Numbered from the stretch's first letter, positions 18,492 to 27,695 are shown. The stretch: DNA of 62,884 nucleotides from Candidatus Melainabacteria bacterium (GCA_003153555.1 PLZS01000124.1:1-62884), one strand, 5' to 3'. Numbers and translations are program-made. The notes: generated by a model not told the origin, from the sequence alone.

Positions 18492-18962
18492 TTAATTGGT
18501 ATTGAAGACTGATTTGAGGTGAGTCACATTGACCCTCAAATTTTCAAGAGCTTTAGTCGCAAGACAATCAAATTCCAACATTGCTATCAAGACTTCTTGA
18601 CTAAAAGGCATACTGCTGCCCGATTTCTCATCCCGCTTTAGCGAATTCTTCAACGCTTCAAAGAGAACTGAAGTGATATTTATGACTCGGTCATCACCTA
18701 ATTCAATTTGGTGCAGTGGATATGTCTCTGGAAGGATAGTGTCTTGTTGTTTTTGTTGGGCTGCGCCGAAGTCCAAAATCCGATTTAACTCGGCTTCAAA
18801 TTTGTCAGTTGTGACATGCAAATTTGTTAGAGCTAGTGCGCACGCACCTGTTTCATCTCGCAAAATCGCCAACAAAACATGCTCAGATCCGACAAAGTTG
18901 CAACCTCTGAGAACAGACTGCCTTTCCGCCAAAATCAGTAATTGCCTAGCTTCATCGTTCAT
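18492..18962 (-). CDS. Stand-alone Clp N-terminal (ClpN/R) domain protein
   Basis: A 156-residue protein resembling the adaptor/substrate-binding N domain of ClpA/ClpC: EARQLLILAERQSVLRGC, VGSEHVLLAILRDETGACAL in the first half and the degenerate second repeat in FSQEVLIAMLEFDCLATKAL. No AAA+ ATPase domain is attached. Lone ClpN proteins can modulate Clp proteolysis. It is the first gene of the minus-strand run with the NTase-like and HTH proteins. Role in protecting or degrading those partners is inference. Confidence 0.7.
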   Translation of the reverse strand: MNDEARQLLILAERQSVLRGCNFVGSEHVLLAILRDETGACALALTNLHVTTDKFEAELNRILDFGAAQQKQQDTILPETYPLHQIELGDDRVINITSVLFEALKNSLKRDEKSGSSMPFSQEVLIAMLEFDCLATKALENLRVNVTHLKSVFNTN

Positions 18963-19077
18963 ACGTTCGAGTTGAAGAATTCAGTTTCATTTAAATCGCG
19001 TGAGCGAAGCATCTTGGAAGATCAGATATTGAGGTCCCACAAATGCCATTGCATCTGGTATCAGGACTCGCCGCGGG

Positions 19078-19452
19078 TCAATGCGAAGTAGAGTCTGCCC
19101 ACTGGTAGTTTTTAATGGTCTGATTGCCGTCGAGGGTGGCTCGTTTCCGATCACTGGCCCGAGTCGCTGCTTGATCCGCTTGTAGAGTTGAATTTGGATT
19201 TGTTTGGTTGTTAGTACCAAGATTGCCGTAGCCGTACCCTCCACGGCCGCCGCGGCCAAATCCGCCGCGCCTTCGGCTCTGCGGTGTCTTGCCTGCGCTT
19301 CCTTGAGCTTTGGCAGCGCTACCTGTTGCGGCGTGTGAGGCACTTCTGCCACCTCCCCCATGTCCGCCACCGCCTCTAGCGGCTGCAGGGAATTGACTGG
19401 CAACGACGGAAGTCAAAAGCATCACTAGTACTAACTGGAGTTGAATTTTCAT
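19078..19452 (-). CDS. Small Gly-rich exported protein, copy 2
   Basis: A 124-residue paralogue of the protein at 14393. It shares the signal peptide MKIQLQLVLVMLLTSVVASQ, the GRGGRGGYGYGNLG core and the C terminus (ASDRKRATLDGNQTIKNYQW); the middle is shorter, with HAATGSAAKAQGSAG in place of the SAGTG units. The frame is open 9 codons further up, but the conserved TATAAT 6 nt before this ATG would then lie inside the gene, so the later start is preferred. It lies between the ClpN-like gene and PBP1A. Function unknown. Confidence 0.75.
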   Translation of the reverse strand: MKIQLQLVLVMLLTSVVASQFPAAARGGGGHGGGGRSASHAATGSAAKAQGSAGKTPQSRRRGGFGRGGRGGYGYGNLGTNNQTNPNSTLQADQAATRASDRKRATLDGNQTIKNYQWADSTSH

Positions 19453-19466
19453 TCCGCTATTATAAT
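19453..19466 (-). promoter_or_regulatory. -10 element of Gly-rich gene copy 2 (leaderless start)
   Basis: On the minus strand TATAATAGCGGA directly precedes the ATG, the same 6-nt distance as copy 1, and CATACAAATTGTCAAG is again present upstream. Confidence 0.6.
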
Positions 19467-19527
19467 GCATTCTTGACAATTTGTATGCAGGCTATGCTGA
19501 GTCCTGACCTGATATTGCACTCAACGG

Positions 19528-21831
19528 CTAATCATTTCCTGCTGCACCAGGAGAGGGAGCGCTTTTCGCGGGCGCAGCTGCCGGTTCAGGGTGTTGGATG
19601 GAAGGAGCAGGCTCCGGAGTAGGTTGATGGATGTCTGGTGCGCGGGGTGGCATCTCTTGTTGAACTTCGGACGCGTGAGCGTGAGTTGCTGATTCATCTC
19701 GATGCGTCTCAGTGTCGTGCGGCGGCTCATTGTGAACTGGCTCGGTTTCGGGATGATCGGTATGAGGCGGTACTGATTCAGGATTTCCCGGAGCTTCTGG
19801 TGGCTTTTGCTCTGGATTTTGTTCAGATGGTGGACCGCTTTCGTTTTCATCCATTGGTTCGCCCTCCGCCTGAGGTTGGACGCCAGGCGTTGGAAGCTGC
19901 GATTGATCGGCTTTTACGCCAGCTTCGAAATCCTCAATATCCTTAAGAACTTTTGCGTTAATGGGAGCCGCTGTCTTTGCCAGTGGTGTCGTCGGTGCGT
20001 CGAATGCCACCGTTGGTGGTGTATGCGTTTTGTAGAAGTCCGTCATGTAATCATGCCAGATCTTGGCCATCACCGTGCCACCCGTCACATTGCCGCGCAC
20101 AGCACTGTAGTCGTCATTACCTCCCCAGACTGCCGTCACTGTGTCCGGAGTAAAGCCAACGAACCATATATCTCGAGCTTTGTCGGCGGTGCCTGTTTTT
20201 CCGGCTACTGCGATTTTTGGCAGACGAGCTTGAGTTCCAGTGCCCTTGTTCACGACATCTTGCAGTACGTCAACGAGTTCAAGCACCGGTTCGGCAGGAA
20301 ACACAGTCGTTTTCTGTTGCGTAGATGTTTGTAGTTTGTTGCCTTGACTGTCATCAATTTGGCGGATTATTTGTGAGGGCATGAAGACACCCTTGCGGGC
20401 TAAAGTGGCATAACCATTGGCAAGTTCGAGCGGCGATATTGCGCACGCTCCCAGGGCAAGCGGTAAGTTACTATCCAGCGGAGCAGTGATACCGGCTGCT
20501 CTAGCTGTCTCTATAATTTTGTTGGGACCTACCGCTTGCGCAATTCTAATCGAGCACAAGTTGCGAGAGAGCGTCAGAGCGGTTCTTACGGTTATTTTTC
20601 CTAAGTAGCGACCATCAAAGTTTTTGGGAGAGTATCTTTGACCGAAGCCAACATCAATGGTCAACGGAGAGTCGTCCAACATCGTATTCTGCTGTAGGGC
20701 ACCACTCATAATACCAGTCAAATAGACGAAAGGTTTGAAGGCGGAGCCTGCTGTATGCGGGTTTGTAGCCCTATTGAACTGATGTGATCTGTAATCACCA
20801 ACACCGCCAACCATAGCTAGCACACCACCGTCTTTCACTGAAATTGACACGAGTGCGCCTTGGCTGATTCCCGTGGGTGCCGTTTCAATTCCTTTGCCTA
20901 ACTCTTTCTCTGCAGCTGCTTGCGCCTCTGGATCGAGGTTTGTATAAACTCGCAATCCGCTGCTCCAGAGCTGTGTTTCAGAGAATTGGTTCTTTAGTAA
21001 TTGGACTACGTAGTTGACGTAATAGGGAAAAGGCTGAGTTGGAACAGCTCCTTTTCTGAATGCGATCTTTTTGCTTTTTGTCTGGTCTGCGACGGCTTGA
21101 GTAATAAATTCTTGCTCTGCCATAGCATCAAGCACTTGATGTTGCCGATCAATGGCGTCAGCTAAATACTTTGGATCGCTCATCCTGGATGGGGCTCGTA
21201 TCAACCCGGCCAGGAAAGCGGATTCACCCACAGTGAGTGCGCTCGCGTGTTTGTTGAAATATGTGCCGGCGGCGCGCTCGATTCCATAAACACCTCTTCC
21301 GAAATAGATATCGTTCAAGTAAGTTTCGAGGATGCGATTTTTGGAGTTGTTGATCTCCACGTCGAACGAAAGCAGAGCCTCTAGAACTTTGCGTTTCATG
21401 CTCCGATCTTTTGGATCCAAATACAGGTTGCGCACTAGTTGTTGCGTGATTGTGGATCCACCTTGTCTAAGGCGACCAGCTTTTACATTGGTCAGAATCG
21501 CTCGGCTAATGCCTAGAGGATCGACGCCGTGGTGCTCGTAAAAGTGGTGATCTTCTGCCGCAATAGCAGCATGTCGCATGTGGATCGACATCTTCGAAAA
21601 TGGCACTGGAATGCTGTCTCGATCGGCATAAACTGTGCTTACATGATGATTGAAGCGGTCGAATACAGCAACACCATTGCCGACTTCATATACGGTTGGC
21701 AGAGTCGTAAAGGCTGGAATGCCTAACGTTATTTTGGTAAACGTCCACGCCAGAAACGAAATTATTGCTAAAACGACGAACCATAGTATCGCCGTCATTA
21801 GCGGATTACGTCGGTGCTGGCGGGTATTCAC
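19528..21831 (-). CDS. Class A penicillin-binding protein (PBP1A-type)
   Basis: Bifunctional peptidoglycan synthase with a single N-terminal TM (LMTAILWFVVLAIISFLAW). The GT51 transglycosylase domain has the catalytic E93 in AEDHHFYEHHGVDP and the motif GGSTITQQLVRNLYL. The transpeptidase domain has SAFK with S363, SRNLC and KTGT at about 545. A ~120-residue Pro/Glu-rich tail ends the protein. The start is uncertain: GTG at 21831 (used here) barely overlaps the upstream kinase, whereas the frame is open to 21933, which would overlap it by ~95 bp. It follows a Ser/Thr kinase gene on the same strand, suggesting cotranscription. Confidence 0.9.
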   Translation of the reverse strand: MNTRQHRRNPLMTAILWFVVLAIISFLAWTFTKITLGIPAFTTLPTVYEVGNGVAVFDRFNHHVSTVYADRDSIPVPFSKMSIHMRHAAIAAEDHHFYEHHGVDPLGISRAILTNVKAGRLRQGGSTITQQLVRNLYLDPKDRSMKRKVLEALLSFDVEINNSKNRILETYLNDIYFGRGVYGIERAAGTYFNKHASALTVGESAFLAGLIRAPSRMSDPKYLADAIDRQHQVLDAMAEQEFITQAVADQTKSKKIAFRKGAVPTQPFPYYVNYVVQLLKNQFSETQLWSSGLRVYTNLDPEAQAAAEKELGKGIETAPTGISQGALVSISVKDGGVLAMVGGVGDYRSHQFNRATNPHTAGSAFKPFVYLTGIMSGALQQNTMLDDSPLTIDVGFGQRYSPKNFDGRYLGKITVRTALTLSRNLCSIRIAQAVGPNKIIETARAAGITAPLDSNLPLALGACAISPLELANGYATLARKGVFMPSQIIRQIDDSQGNKLQTSTQQKTTVFPAEPVLELVDVLQDVVNKGTGTQARLPKIAVAGKTGTADKARDIWFVGFTPDTVTAVWGGNDDYSAVRGNVTGGTVMAKIWHDYMTDFYKTHTPPTVAFDAPTTPLAKTAAPINAKVLKDIEDFEAGVKADQSQLPTPGVQPQAEGEPMDENESGPPSEQNPEQKPPEAPGNPESVPPHTDHPETEPVHNEPPHDTETHRDESATHAHASEVQQEMPPRAPDIHQPTPEPAPSIQHPEPAAAPAKSAPSPGAAGND

Positions 21832-21838
21832 GGGCGTA

Positions 21839-24178
21839 TCATTGCCCTGAAAGAACCTTCTGTGCTTCGTTTGTTTTGTGGAGTTTGGTAAGAACGTTTG
21901 CATAGTACTTTTGAGTACGCAATGTTTTCGCATTCAAGGCACCAAGTACCGACTTTTGAATTTCGTAAGCCTTCTTGTAATATGGCTCCGCCTGGGCGTA
22001 TTTCTTTCCTTGATCGTAAAGAACAGCGAGGCAGAAATCGTTTTCCGCAACGGTCTCATTGTTAGTGCCAAATTTCTTTTCGTACGTTGCCAGTGACTGC
22101 AAAAGTTGAGATTCCGCAGCCCCATATTTATGCATTACGTAGTTGAGGGTTCCCAGGCAGAGAAGCGTATCTGCTGTCTCGATGTTACCTGGTGTCAACT
22201 TGGTTGTTCGAATTTGCAAGGCCTTGAGGTACAAGCTTTCTGCTTCTTTGTATTTGCCCTCGTATTGATAGACCTGAGCAAGAGCATTGTATACAGAGGC
22301 TGTCTCAGGATCATTTGGTCCTTTTGCATTCTCGATAATTTGTTTTGCCGCAAGCAGATGTTTGCGCGCTTCAGCAATTTTGCCTTGTTTCAACGCCAAG
22401 TTTCCGAGTTCAAAAGAAGTTCGGGCATACTCAATATGATCGTCTCCACTAAAATCTTTGTCGATTTCAAGGGCCCGCTGCAAAGATTTTTGTGCTTTGG
22501 CGAATTCGGATCTCTTTGTGTAAATGTGCCCTAAACCGTTTAAGGCATGGGCTTCGAAACTATGTCTAGGTTTTTTTGACTTAGCTTCAATGGCAAGAAC
22601 TTCTTCATAGTTGGCAACGGCGCCATCGAGTTGAAACGCTTCTCTCTCGACATCACCTAGCATGTTAAGCGCCTCGGCTCGGCGATCGTCAGTCAAGTCT
22701 GTACGCTTTAGTGTTTCCAGTAATTGCTTTTCGGCATAGGAATAATCTGCTTTGTTATAGAAGGCTTCTGCGATGTCCATCGAGCTATCAAAAGAAGAAG
22801 AGGTGTGTTGTGGCTGAGGCGAACGTTGGTTGGCAATAACTAACGAGATCGCGATGCCGATGATTACCACCAAAGTGGCACCACCTACGGGGGCCCAGCG
22901 CAACAAGCTGGAGGGTGGTGGACTTGATTTAGCGAGCGATGGCTCCGCGGTTGTAGTGGTCGGAGATGCGGGGGGTCTGACGGGAGACGGTGTAGATGGC
23001 GGAACATTCGGCGGTATGGTTTCAGTGTTAGCTGGGCTTGGTTCACTGCTCGTCTCAGCTTTCTTCAGAGTTTGCTGAGCGGTTATCTCCGCAGTCGCTT
23101 CAAGCGTGCTTGGATCTGGCAGCGGTTTCGTTATCGATGCGAGCGTGGTGCTGCTTTGCAGAGATCCCGAGACCTCAGGATCCAGCACCACCCCTGGTGT
23201 GCTGCGAGCAAACATGATCAGCGCATCTTTTAGCTCACTCATATTCGGAAATCTGTCGTCGGGCTCCTTCGCCAGGCATTTGAAGACGATCGCTTCAAGC
23301 TCTTCGGGTACCTTCGAATCTGGATTTTTGTCGAAAAAGGTGCCGGGCACTTCGTTAACTTGCTTGTACATGCATTCCATCGGATCTTGTCCAAAGAATG
23401 GTGAACTACCGGTCAGCGTTCGATACATCACGCAACCCAGAGAATAGATGTCGGAGCGAATATCGAGCACTCTGCCGCGACATTGCTCTGGACTCATGTA
23501 AAGTGGGCTGCCAAAAACTTCGCCGGTTTGGGTCAGGTGATTCGATTCACCCTCCATTGGCAACACTTTTGCGATTCCAAAGTCGACGATTTTGACGAAA
23601 TCTTTCCTTTGATCAAACTCCACTAGCATGATATTGCCGGGTTTGAGGTCTCGATGAATGACCCCTTTAGAATGAGCATGCGCTAATCCAGCGCAGGCTT
23701 GGGCGAAAATGTTTGTTGCCCTGTCTGTCGGTAGAAGCCCGAACTGGTCCAATATTTCAGCGAGGTTGGTCCCTTCCAAAAAGTCCATTACCAAGAACGG
23801 GGCACCAGCTGGCGTCAGACCGAAGTCAAAGACAGTTAGGATATTGGGATGAGAGAGGGCACTTGCTGCCTGCGCCTCTTGCTGGAATCTCTTCAAATTT
23901 GATGAACTGGAGACGTACTGCGGATGCATCATCTTGATGGCGACAATGCGTTTCATCAAGATGTGCTTGGCTTTGTAAATCATGCCCATGCCGCCGCCAC
24001 CAATGACTTCAAGCACTTCATACTTATCGCCGACTATTTTGCCGACCATGTCTTCTTGTATCAGTGGCGTCAAAGTTGTGCCGTCATGGGGGCACACGGC
24101 CGTGTCCCCAGAGAATTCCTGCCCGCAAGAGATGCAGGCTTTTCGGGTAACGCTTCTTGATGTGTTTTCCAGGTTCAC
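21839..24178 (-). CDS. Zinc-ribbon Ser/Thr kinase with TM segment and TPRs
   Basis: A 779-residue protein. Residues 15-33 form a zinc-ribbon-like segment (CISCGQEFSGDTAVCPHDG). The kinase domain (~50-320) has the Gly-rich loop GGGGMG at 60, K82 (VAIKMM), HRDLKPGN at 175 and DFG at 199. A Pro/Ser/Thr-rich linker (~340-430) leads to a single TM segment (VGGATLVVIIGIAISLVIA). The C-terminal part is TPR: FEAHALNGLGHIYTKRSEFA, ASVYNALAQVYQYEGKY and so on, expected on the far side of the membrane. The layout parallels PASTA-type kinases that regulate wall synthesis, and it abuts PBP1A, but that role is inference. Confidence 0.9.
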   Translation of the reverse strand: MNLENTSRSVTRKACISCGQEFSGDTAVCPHDGTTLTPLIQEDMVGKIVGDKYEVLEVIGGGGMGMIYKAKHILMKRIVAIKMMHPQYVSSSSNLKRFQQEAQAASALSHPNILTVFDFGLTPAGAPFLVMDFLEGTNLAEILDQFGLLPTDRATNIFAQACAGLAHAHSKGVIHRDLKPGNIMLVEFDQRKDFVKIVDFGIAKVLPMEGESNHLTQTGEVFGSPLYMSPEQCRGRVLDIRSDIYSLGCVMYRTLTGSSPFFGQDPMECMYKQVNEVPGTFFDKNPDSKVPEELEAIVFKCLAKEPDDRFPNMSELKDALIMFARSTPGVVLDPEVSGSLQSSTTLASITKPLPDPSTLEATAEITAQQTLKKAETSSEPSPANTETIPPNVPPSTPSPVRPPASPTTTTAEPSLAKSSPPPSSLLRWAPVGGATLVVIIGIAISLVIANQRSPQPQHTSSSFDSSMDIAEAFYNKADYSYAEKQLLETLKRTDLTDDRRAEALNMLGDVEREAFQLDGAVANYEEVLAIEAKSKKPRHSFEAHALNGLGHIYTKRSEFAKAQKSLQRALEIDKDFSGDDHIEYARTSFELGNLALKQGKIAEARKHLLAAKQIIENAKGPNDPETASVYNALAQVYQYEGKYKEAESLYLKALQIRTTKLTPGNIETADTLLCLGTLNYVMHKYGAAESQLLQSLATYEKKFGTNNETVAENDFCLAVLYDQGKKYAQAEPYYKKAYEIQKSVLGALNAKTLRTQKYYANVLTKLHKTNEAQKVLSGQ

Positions 24179-24470
24179 TGAGACTTATTGACTTCCGTTC
24201 AGATCTTGCTCCGGCCTCTCATATAGCTTACTAGACGAGCGGCTGACATGCTAATCCCCTTGAAACATTGCTAAATGCCAGTATTAGAGGCGCTTAGTCA
24301 ACTAAGTTAGGCACCGAACTTGGTGGCTAACTAAAAGGAAAGCTCGACGGTTCCGTATCGATCTTTTTTGGTAATTAAGGCAACTGATTCGACACAGGTT
24401 ATACTGACAATAATAGAGCAGTGTTGGTGCTTTTGAGCGACCAGCGACTGTGTTACTTCTGGGAGCAGTG
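24179..24470. other. Divergent intergenic region with a hairpin
   Basis: Lies between the divergent kinase and hybrid-kinase genes. GTTAGGCACC and GGTGGCTAAC (24306-24331) form a 10-bp stem with one mismatch and a 6-nt loop, with no T-run after it on the plus strand. Could be an operator. Confidence 0.35.
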
Positions 24471-26063
24471 ATGACCACAAGCGACCAAGTCAACATTTTG
24501 CTTGTTGATGATCGTCCTGAAAACCTGCTGGTACTTAAGGCAACCTTGGGCTCGCTGGGTGTGAACTTGGTTGAGGCGCATTCAGGCAAGGAGGCGCTTA
24601 AATTTCTCCTTGAGAAGGAGTTTGCCGTTATCCTTCTTGACGTTATGATGCCAGAGATGGACGGTTTTGAAGTTGCTCGCATAGTTCGAGATCGGGAAAA
24701 GTCGAAACACACACCAATTATTTTCGTCACAGCGATGTTCCTCGATGACCAGGACGCATTTCGCGGATACTCAGTTGGCGCGGTCGATTACATCATGAAG
24801 CCTTTTGCTCCTGAAATTCTGCGCTCCAAAGTGACAGTATTTGTCGACCTTTTTAGAAAGACTGAGGAGATAAAGCGCCAATCCGAGCATATCCGAGCAA
24901 TGGAACAGCGCGAATATACTGCGAAATTACAGGCCACAGAAGAGCGTTTGCGCCAGGAAACAGAACGCGAACGTAACGAGACAAGAGCCATCCGTTCGGT
25001 GTTGGAGCACGCTCCAGTCGGGTTTGCCAGACTGGATAAAAATCACAATGTGATTGAAACCAATAAGATGTTTGTTGAACAATTTTCAGTTCAGAGTGAG
25101 ATTAAGAACGAGTCAATCTTTTCCGCTCTGCCAGGGCTTCCACAGCCAGTCAGAGAAGCGATCGATCATAGCCGGCCCTTCCTTGTGCATGATTTGCAAG
25201 TGTATGAAGGCACTGGCAGTGAAACAAGTCGCTATTGTGATCTGGCGGTTTGGCCTACGTCCAACAGCGAGCAGTTCACAGGTACGATTTTAGTCGGTAC
25301 CGATGTTACCGAAAGAGTGCTTCTTGATTTGCAACGCAAGGACTTTGTTGCCACACTGGCCCACGATCTACAGACGCCAGTTATCGCATCTGACCGAGCT
25401 TTGTCGTTGCTGATTGGAAAAATTGGCGGCACTGTTTCACCTGATTTGATCAACTTTGTCACCATGTTGAAGAAGAACAACGAAAATCTGCTGCACATGA
25501 TCGAGACCTTGCTTGATGTTTATCATTACGAAGAAGGCGCTAAAGCCCTGTATTTCGATGAAGTGGATCTCAAGTTGTTAGCAGCAACGTGTATCAATGA
25601 ACTTTCAGCACTTGCCAACGATCAGGGACTGACAATTACTTCTGACTTTCCACCTGATTTGCATCAAGTCTTTGCGGATAGAACGGCAATTCGCCGAGTG
25701 ATTACCAATTTGCTTGACAATTCCCTCAAGTTCACGCCGCGTGGCGGGACCGTCACGGCTCAAGCTCGAAACGCTGACAACTCGGTTATTTTTGAAGTCA
25801 CAGACACAGGCATGGGCATTAAGCCCGAAGACAAAGAGCACCTATTTGAACGTTACTGGCACGGCACAGGACACAAGTCATACAAGGGCAGCAACGGTTT
25901 AGGACTTTATTTGTGTCGTCAAATTGTTGAGTCTCACGATGGACAAATAGAATGTGACACTAGTGTTGGTAAAATGACCACATTCAGATTTACTTTGCCG
26001 ACCAAGACGGACGAATCTATACTAACCAGTGAATCCCAACGCCTCAAACAGAGTGCCAGATAA
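24471..26063 (+). CDS. Receiver-PAS-histidine kinase
   Basis: A 530-residue protein with the receiver at the N terminus (ILLVDDRPEN, phospho-acceptor D57 in LLDVMMPEMDG), a coiled-coil (~125-165), a PAS-like domain (~170-285, VLEHAPVGFARLDKNHN), a HisKA helix with H298 (FVATLAHDLQTP) and a HATPase domain with the N box (NLLDNSLKFTP), DTGMGIK and NGLGLYL. No TM segments, so cytosolic. ATG at 24471 has GGGAG five nt upstream. The NarL-type regulator gene starts 3 bp later, so they form a two-component pair. Confidence 0.92.
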   Translation: MTTSDQVNILLVDDRPENLLVLKATLGSLGVNLVEAHSGKEALKFLLEKEFAVILLDVMMPEMDGFEVARIVRDREKSKHTPIIFVTAMFLDDQDAFRGYSVGAVDYIMKPFAPEILRSKVTVFVDLFRKTEEIKRQSEHIRAMEQREYTAKLQATEERLRQETERERNETRAIRSVLEHAPVGFARLDKNHNVIETNKMFVEQFSVQSEIKNESIFSALPGLPQPVREAIDHSRPFLVHDLQVYEGTGSETSRYCDLAVWPTSNSEQFTGTILVGTDVTERVLLDLQRKDFVATLAHDLQTPVIASDRALSLLIGKIGGTVSPDLINFVTMLKKNNENLLHMIETLLDVYHYEEGAKALYFDEVDLKLLAATCINELSALANDQGLTITSDFPPDLHQVFADRTAIRRVITNLLDNSLKFTPRGGTVTAQARNADNSVIFEVTDTGMGIKPEDKEHLFERYWHGTGHKSYKGSNGLGLYLCRQIVESHDGQIECDTSVGKMTTFRFTLPTKTDESILTSESQRLKQSAR

Positions 26064-26066
26064 AAT

Positions 26067-26762
26067 ATGTCAGAAGGAACTTCGGAAGACAAACGCGATA
26101 TCAGCATTCTTATTGTTGAGGATCACGAGTTTACAAGATTGGGTTTGAAGCTAAGTTTGGAGCAAATCGCCGGCCTGAAAATGGTGGGGGAAGCGGCAGA
26201 TGGCGCCGAAGGTTTGAAGAAGGTTTTGGAACTCAAGCCAGAAGTCGTGCTCATGGACATTGAAATGCCAAACATGGATGGCATTGAAGCTACGAAACAC
26301 ATTAGAGAACAGGCACCGGATGTGCGAGTAATAATGTTGACTTCACACAAAAGCGATCAAACGATTTTCGCTGCTTTGAGTGCGGGAGCTAACGGATATT
26401 GTTTGAAAAACATTTCGGCTCAGCAGCTATCTACCGTAATTAAGATGGTGGCAGACGGTGCGGTTTGGCTCGATCCAGGCATCGCCAACCGTGTGCTCAG
26501 CGCCTATTCATTGCCGGACATTCAACCTGCCGTTGTGACAAAGGCTCCTCCAAAGGCGCCCAAAACTAATATTAGTTTGTCGCCTCGAGAAACCGAGGTA
26601 TTACGGCTGGTGGCAGACGGTTTGAGTAATCAGAAGATAGCGGAGCGGCTTGGACTCGGTCTGGAAACAGTAAAAACTCATATGCGCCATATCATGGAAA
26701 AGTTGGCTGTTTCGGATCGCACCGAAGCCGCAGTCAAAGCCATGAAGCAAGGGATTGTTTAA
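26067..26762 (+). CDS. NarL/FixJ-type response regulator
   Basis: A 231-residue regulator: receiver with the acidic pair in ILIVEDHE and D64 in VVLMDIEMPNMDG, then a LuxR-type HTH (LSPRETEVLRLVADGLSNQK then IAERLGLGLETVKTHMRHIM). It follows the receiver-PAS-kinase by 3 bp and is the likely partner. Targets unknown. The intergenic repeat block begins right after its stop. Confidence 0.92.
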   Translation: MSEGTSEDKRDISILIVEDHEFTRLGLKLSLEQIAGLKMVGEAADGAEGLKKVLELKPEVVLMDIEMPNMDGIEATKHIREQAPDVRVIMLTSHKSDQTIFAALSAGANGYCLKNISAQQLSTVIKMVADGAVWLDPGIANRVLSAYSLPDIQPAVVTKAPPKAPKTNISLSPRETEVLRLVADGLSNQKIAERLGLGLETVKTHMRHIMEKLAVSDRTEAAVKAMKQGIV

Positions 26763-27098
26763 GTAGGAGCGCGGTTTTTCAAACCGCCTCGAAAATATAG
26801 GACCCGTCTATGTTATGGGCGGCTAAAATAGCCGCGCTCCAAATTTAGAAAAGCGCGGTTTTTCAAACCGCCCCGAAAATATAGATCCCGCCTATGAGGT
26901 CAGCGTTTCTGGGGGCAAAAATTTCTGGAGGTTTTTCAGATTTTCTGTCCAGAAATTTCCAGGCGTGTATACATGCGTTCACAGGATACTTTCCACTTTT
27001 TATTTGTAACCAACAGCGTCCGCTTACCACTAGCACTAATACTGAACACGCTCAATCAGAGTGCGATCCCCATACCAAATCCTTGGAGGATTAATCAC
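26763..27098. other. Intergenic repeat block, 336 bp
   Basis: Holds three GGAGCGC-family hairpins (26764-26896), then about 200 bp with no supported gene ending in the ribosome site GGAGGATTAATCAC for the next gene. A frame open from 26973 would extend that gene upstream, but the GGAGG favours 27099. Confidence 0.6.
26764..26896. repeat. Cluster of three GGAGCGC hairpin repeats
   Basis: Unit 1 (26764-26808): TAGGAGCGCGGTTTTTCAAA then CCGCCTCGAAAATATAGG. Unit 2 (26817-26840) is inverted: GGCGGCTAAAATAGCCGCGC then TCC. Unit 3 (26852-26896) is a near copy of unit 1, including the flank GAAAATATAG..CCCG.CTATG. Stems are GCGGTTT/AAACCGC or GCGGCTA/TAGCCGC. Units 1 and 3 in direct and unit 2 in inverted orientation could also form one larger fold. 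Confidence 0.75.
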
Positions 27099-27695
27099 AT
27101 GGCCGATATCGATTACAAGCCAGAAGGTTCTGTAGGACATTCATTATCCAGCCTGGCTAGCGGACTCTGGAACGAAATCTCGTCGGTTCCTTCAAACATC
27201 TGGAATCATTATAAGGAAAATACCGGCACCGCTCTCCTCGAAACCCTCTGCCCACCTTTACTAATTGTCGATGCCGAAGTCAGAGCTCACGAAAAAAACA
27301 GCAATGACACGCCGCTTACACCAGCAGCAAACTCGATGAAGAACATGATTGAAGATTCGATCTTGCACGGCAACACCAGCCAGTTGAAGGACCTCATGGT
27401 TCTCCACAGCGGTGACCCAAATGCTTTAGACAGAATTATGCACGATGCACAAAAGGATCTCGAACAGTATGGCGTCAAACTCGACTACAAAGTCGATGAT
27501 TCAGGCAAAGGTCAACTGCACCTTGGCACTGCCACACATTTTATGAACACCAGCAGCGATGGAACGCAAACTTTTGGTGACGTCAGAAACGGCAATGAAG
27601 TAGCCACTCCAAGCAGCACCACTGCCGACAATGCCTTGCACTCAATCGCACAAGATGCGCAACAATATACGCAACAACGCTTCCGCAACCAATAG
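27099..27695 (+). CDS. Hypothetical protein, 198 residues
   Basis: Starts MADIDYKPEGSVGHSLSSLA with GGAGG 9 nt upstream. No recognised domain, signal peptide or TM segment. The first 60 residues resemble an amphipathic helix region (SLSSLASGLWNEISSVPSN), the middle is mixed alpha and polar, and the C-terminal third is Ser/Thr/Asn/Gln-rich (SSTTADNALHSIAQDAQQYT). A short hydrophobic run, ALLETLCPPLLIVDAEV, lies near residue 50. Function unknown. Confidence 0.7.
   Translation: MADIDYKPEGSVGHSLSSLASGLWNEISSVPSNIWNHYKENTGTALLETLCPPLLIVDAEVRAHEKNSNDTPLTPAANSMKNMIEDSILHGNTSQLKDLMVLHSGDPNALDRIMHDAQKDLEQYGVKLDYKVDDSGKGQLHLGTATHFMNTSSDGTQTFGDVRNGNEVATPSSTTADNALHSIAQDAQQYTQQRFRNQ

Noticed and set aside
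18987..19403. Ala/Gln-rich minus-strand ORF overlapping Gly-rich copy 2
   Set aside because: Same kind of frame shadow; lacks a signal peptide and the promoter fits the other frame.
26764..26896. CRISPR-like palindromic units
   Set aside because: Only three units, in mixed orientation, with no spacers; they fit REP-like elements.
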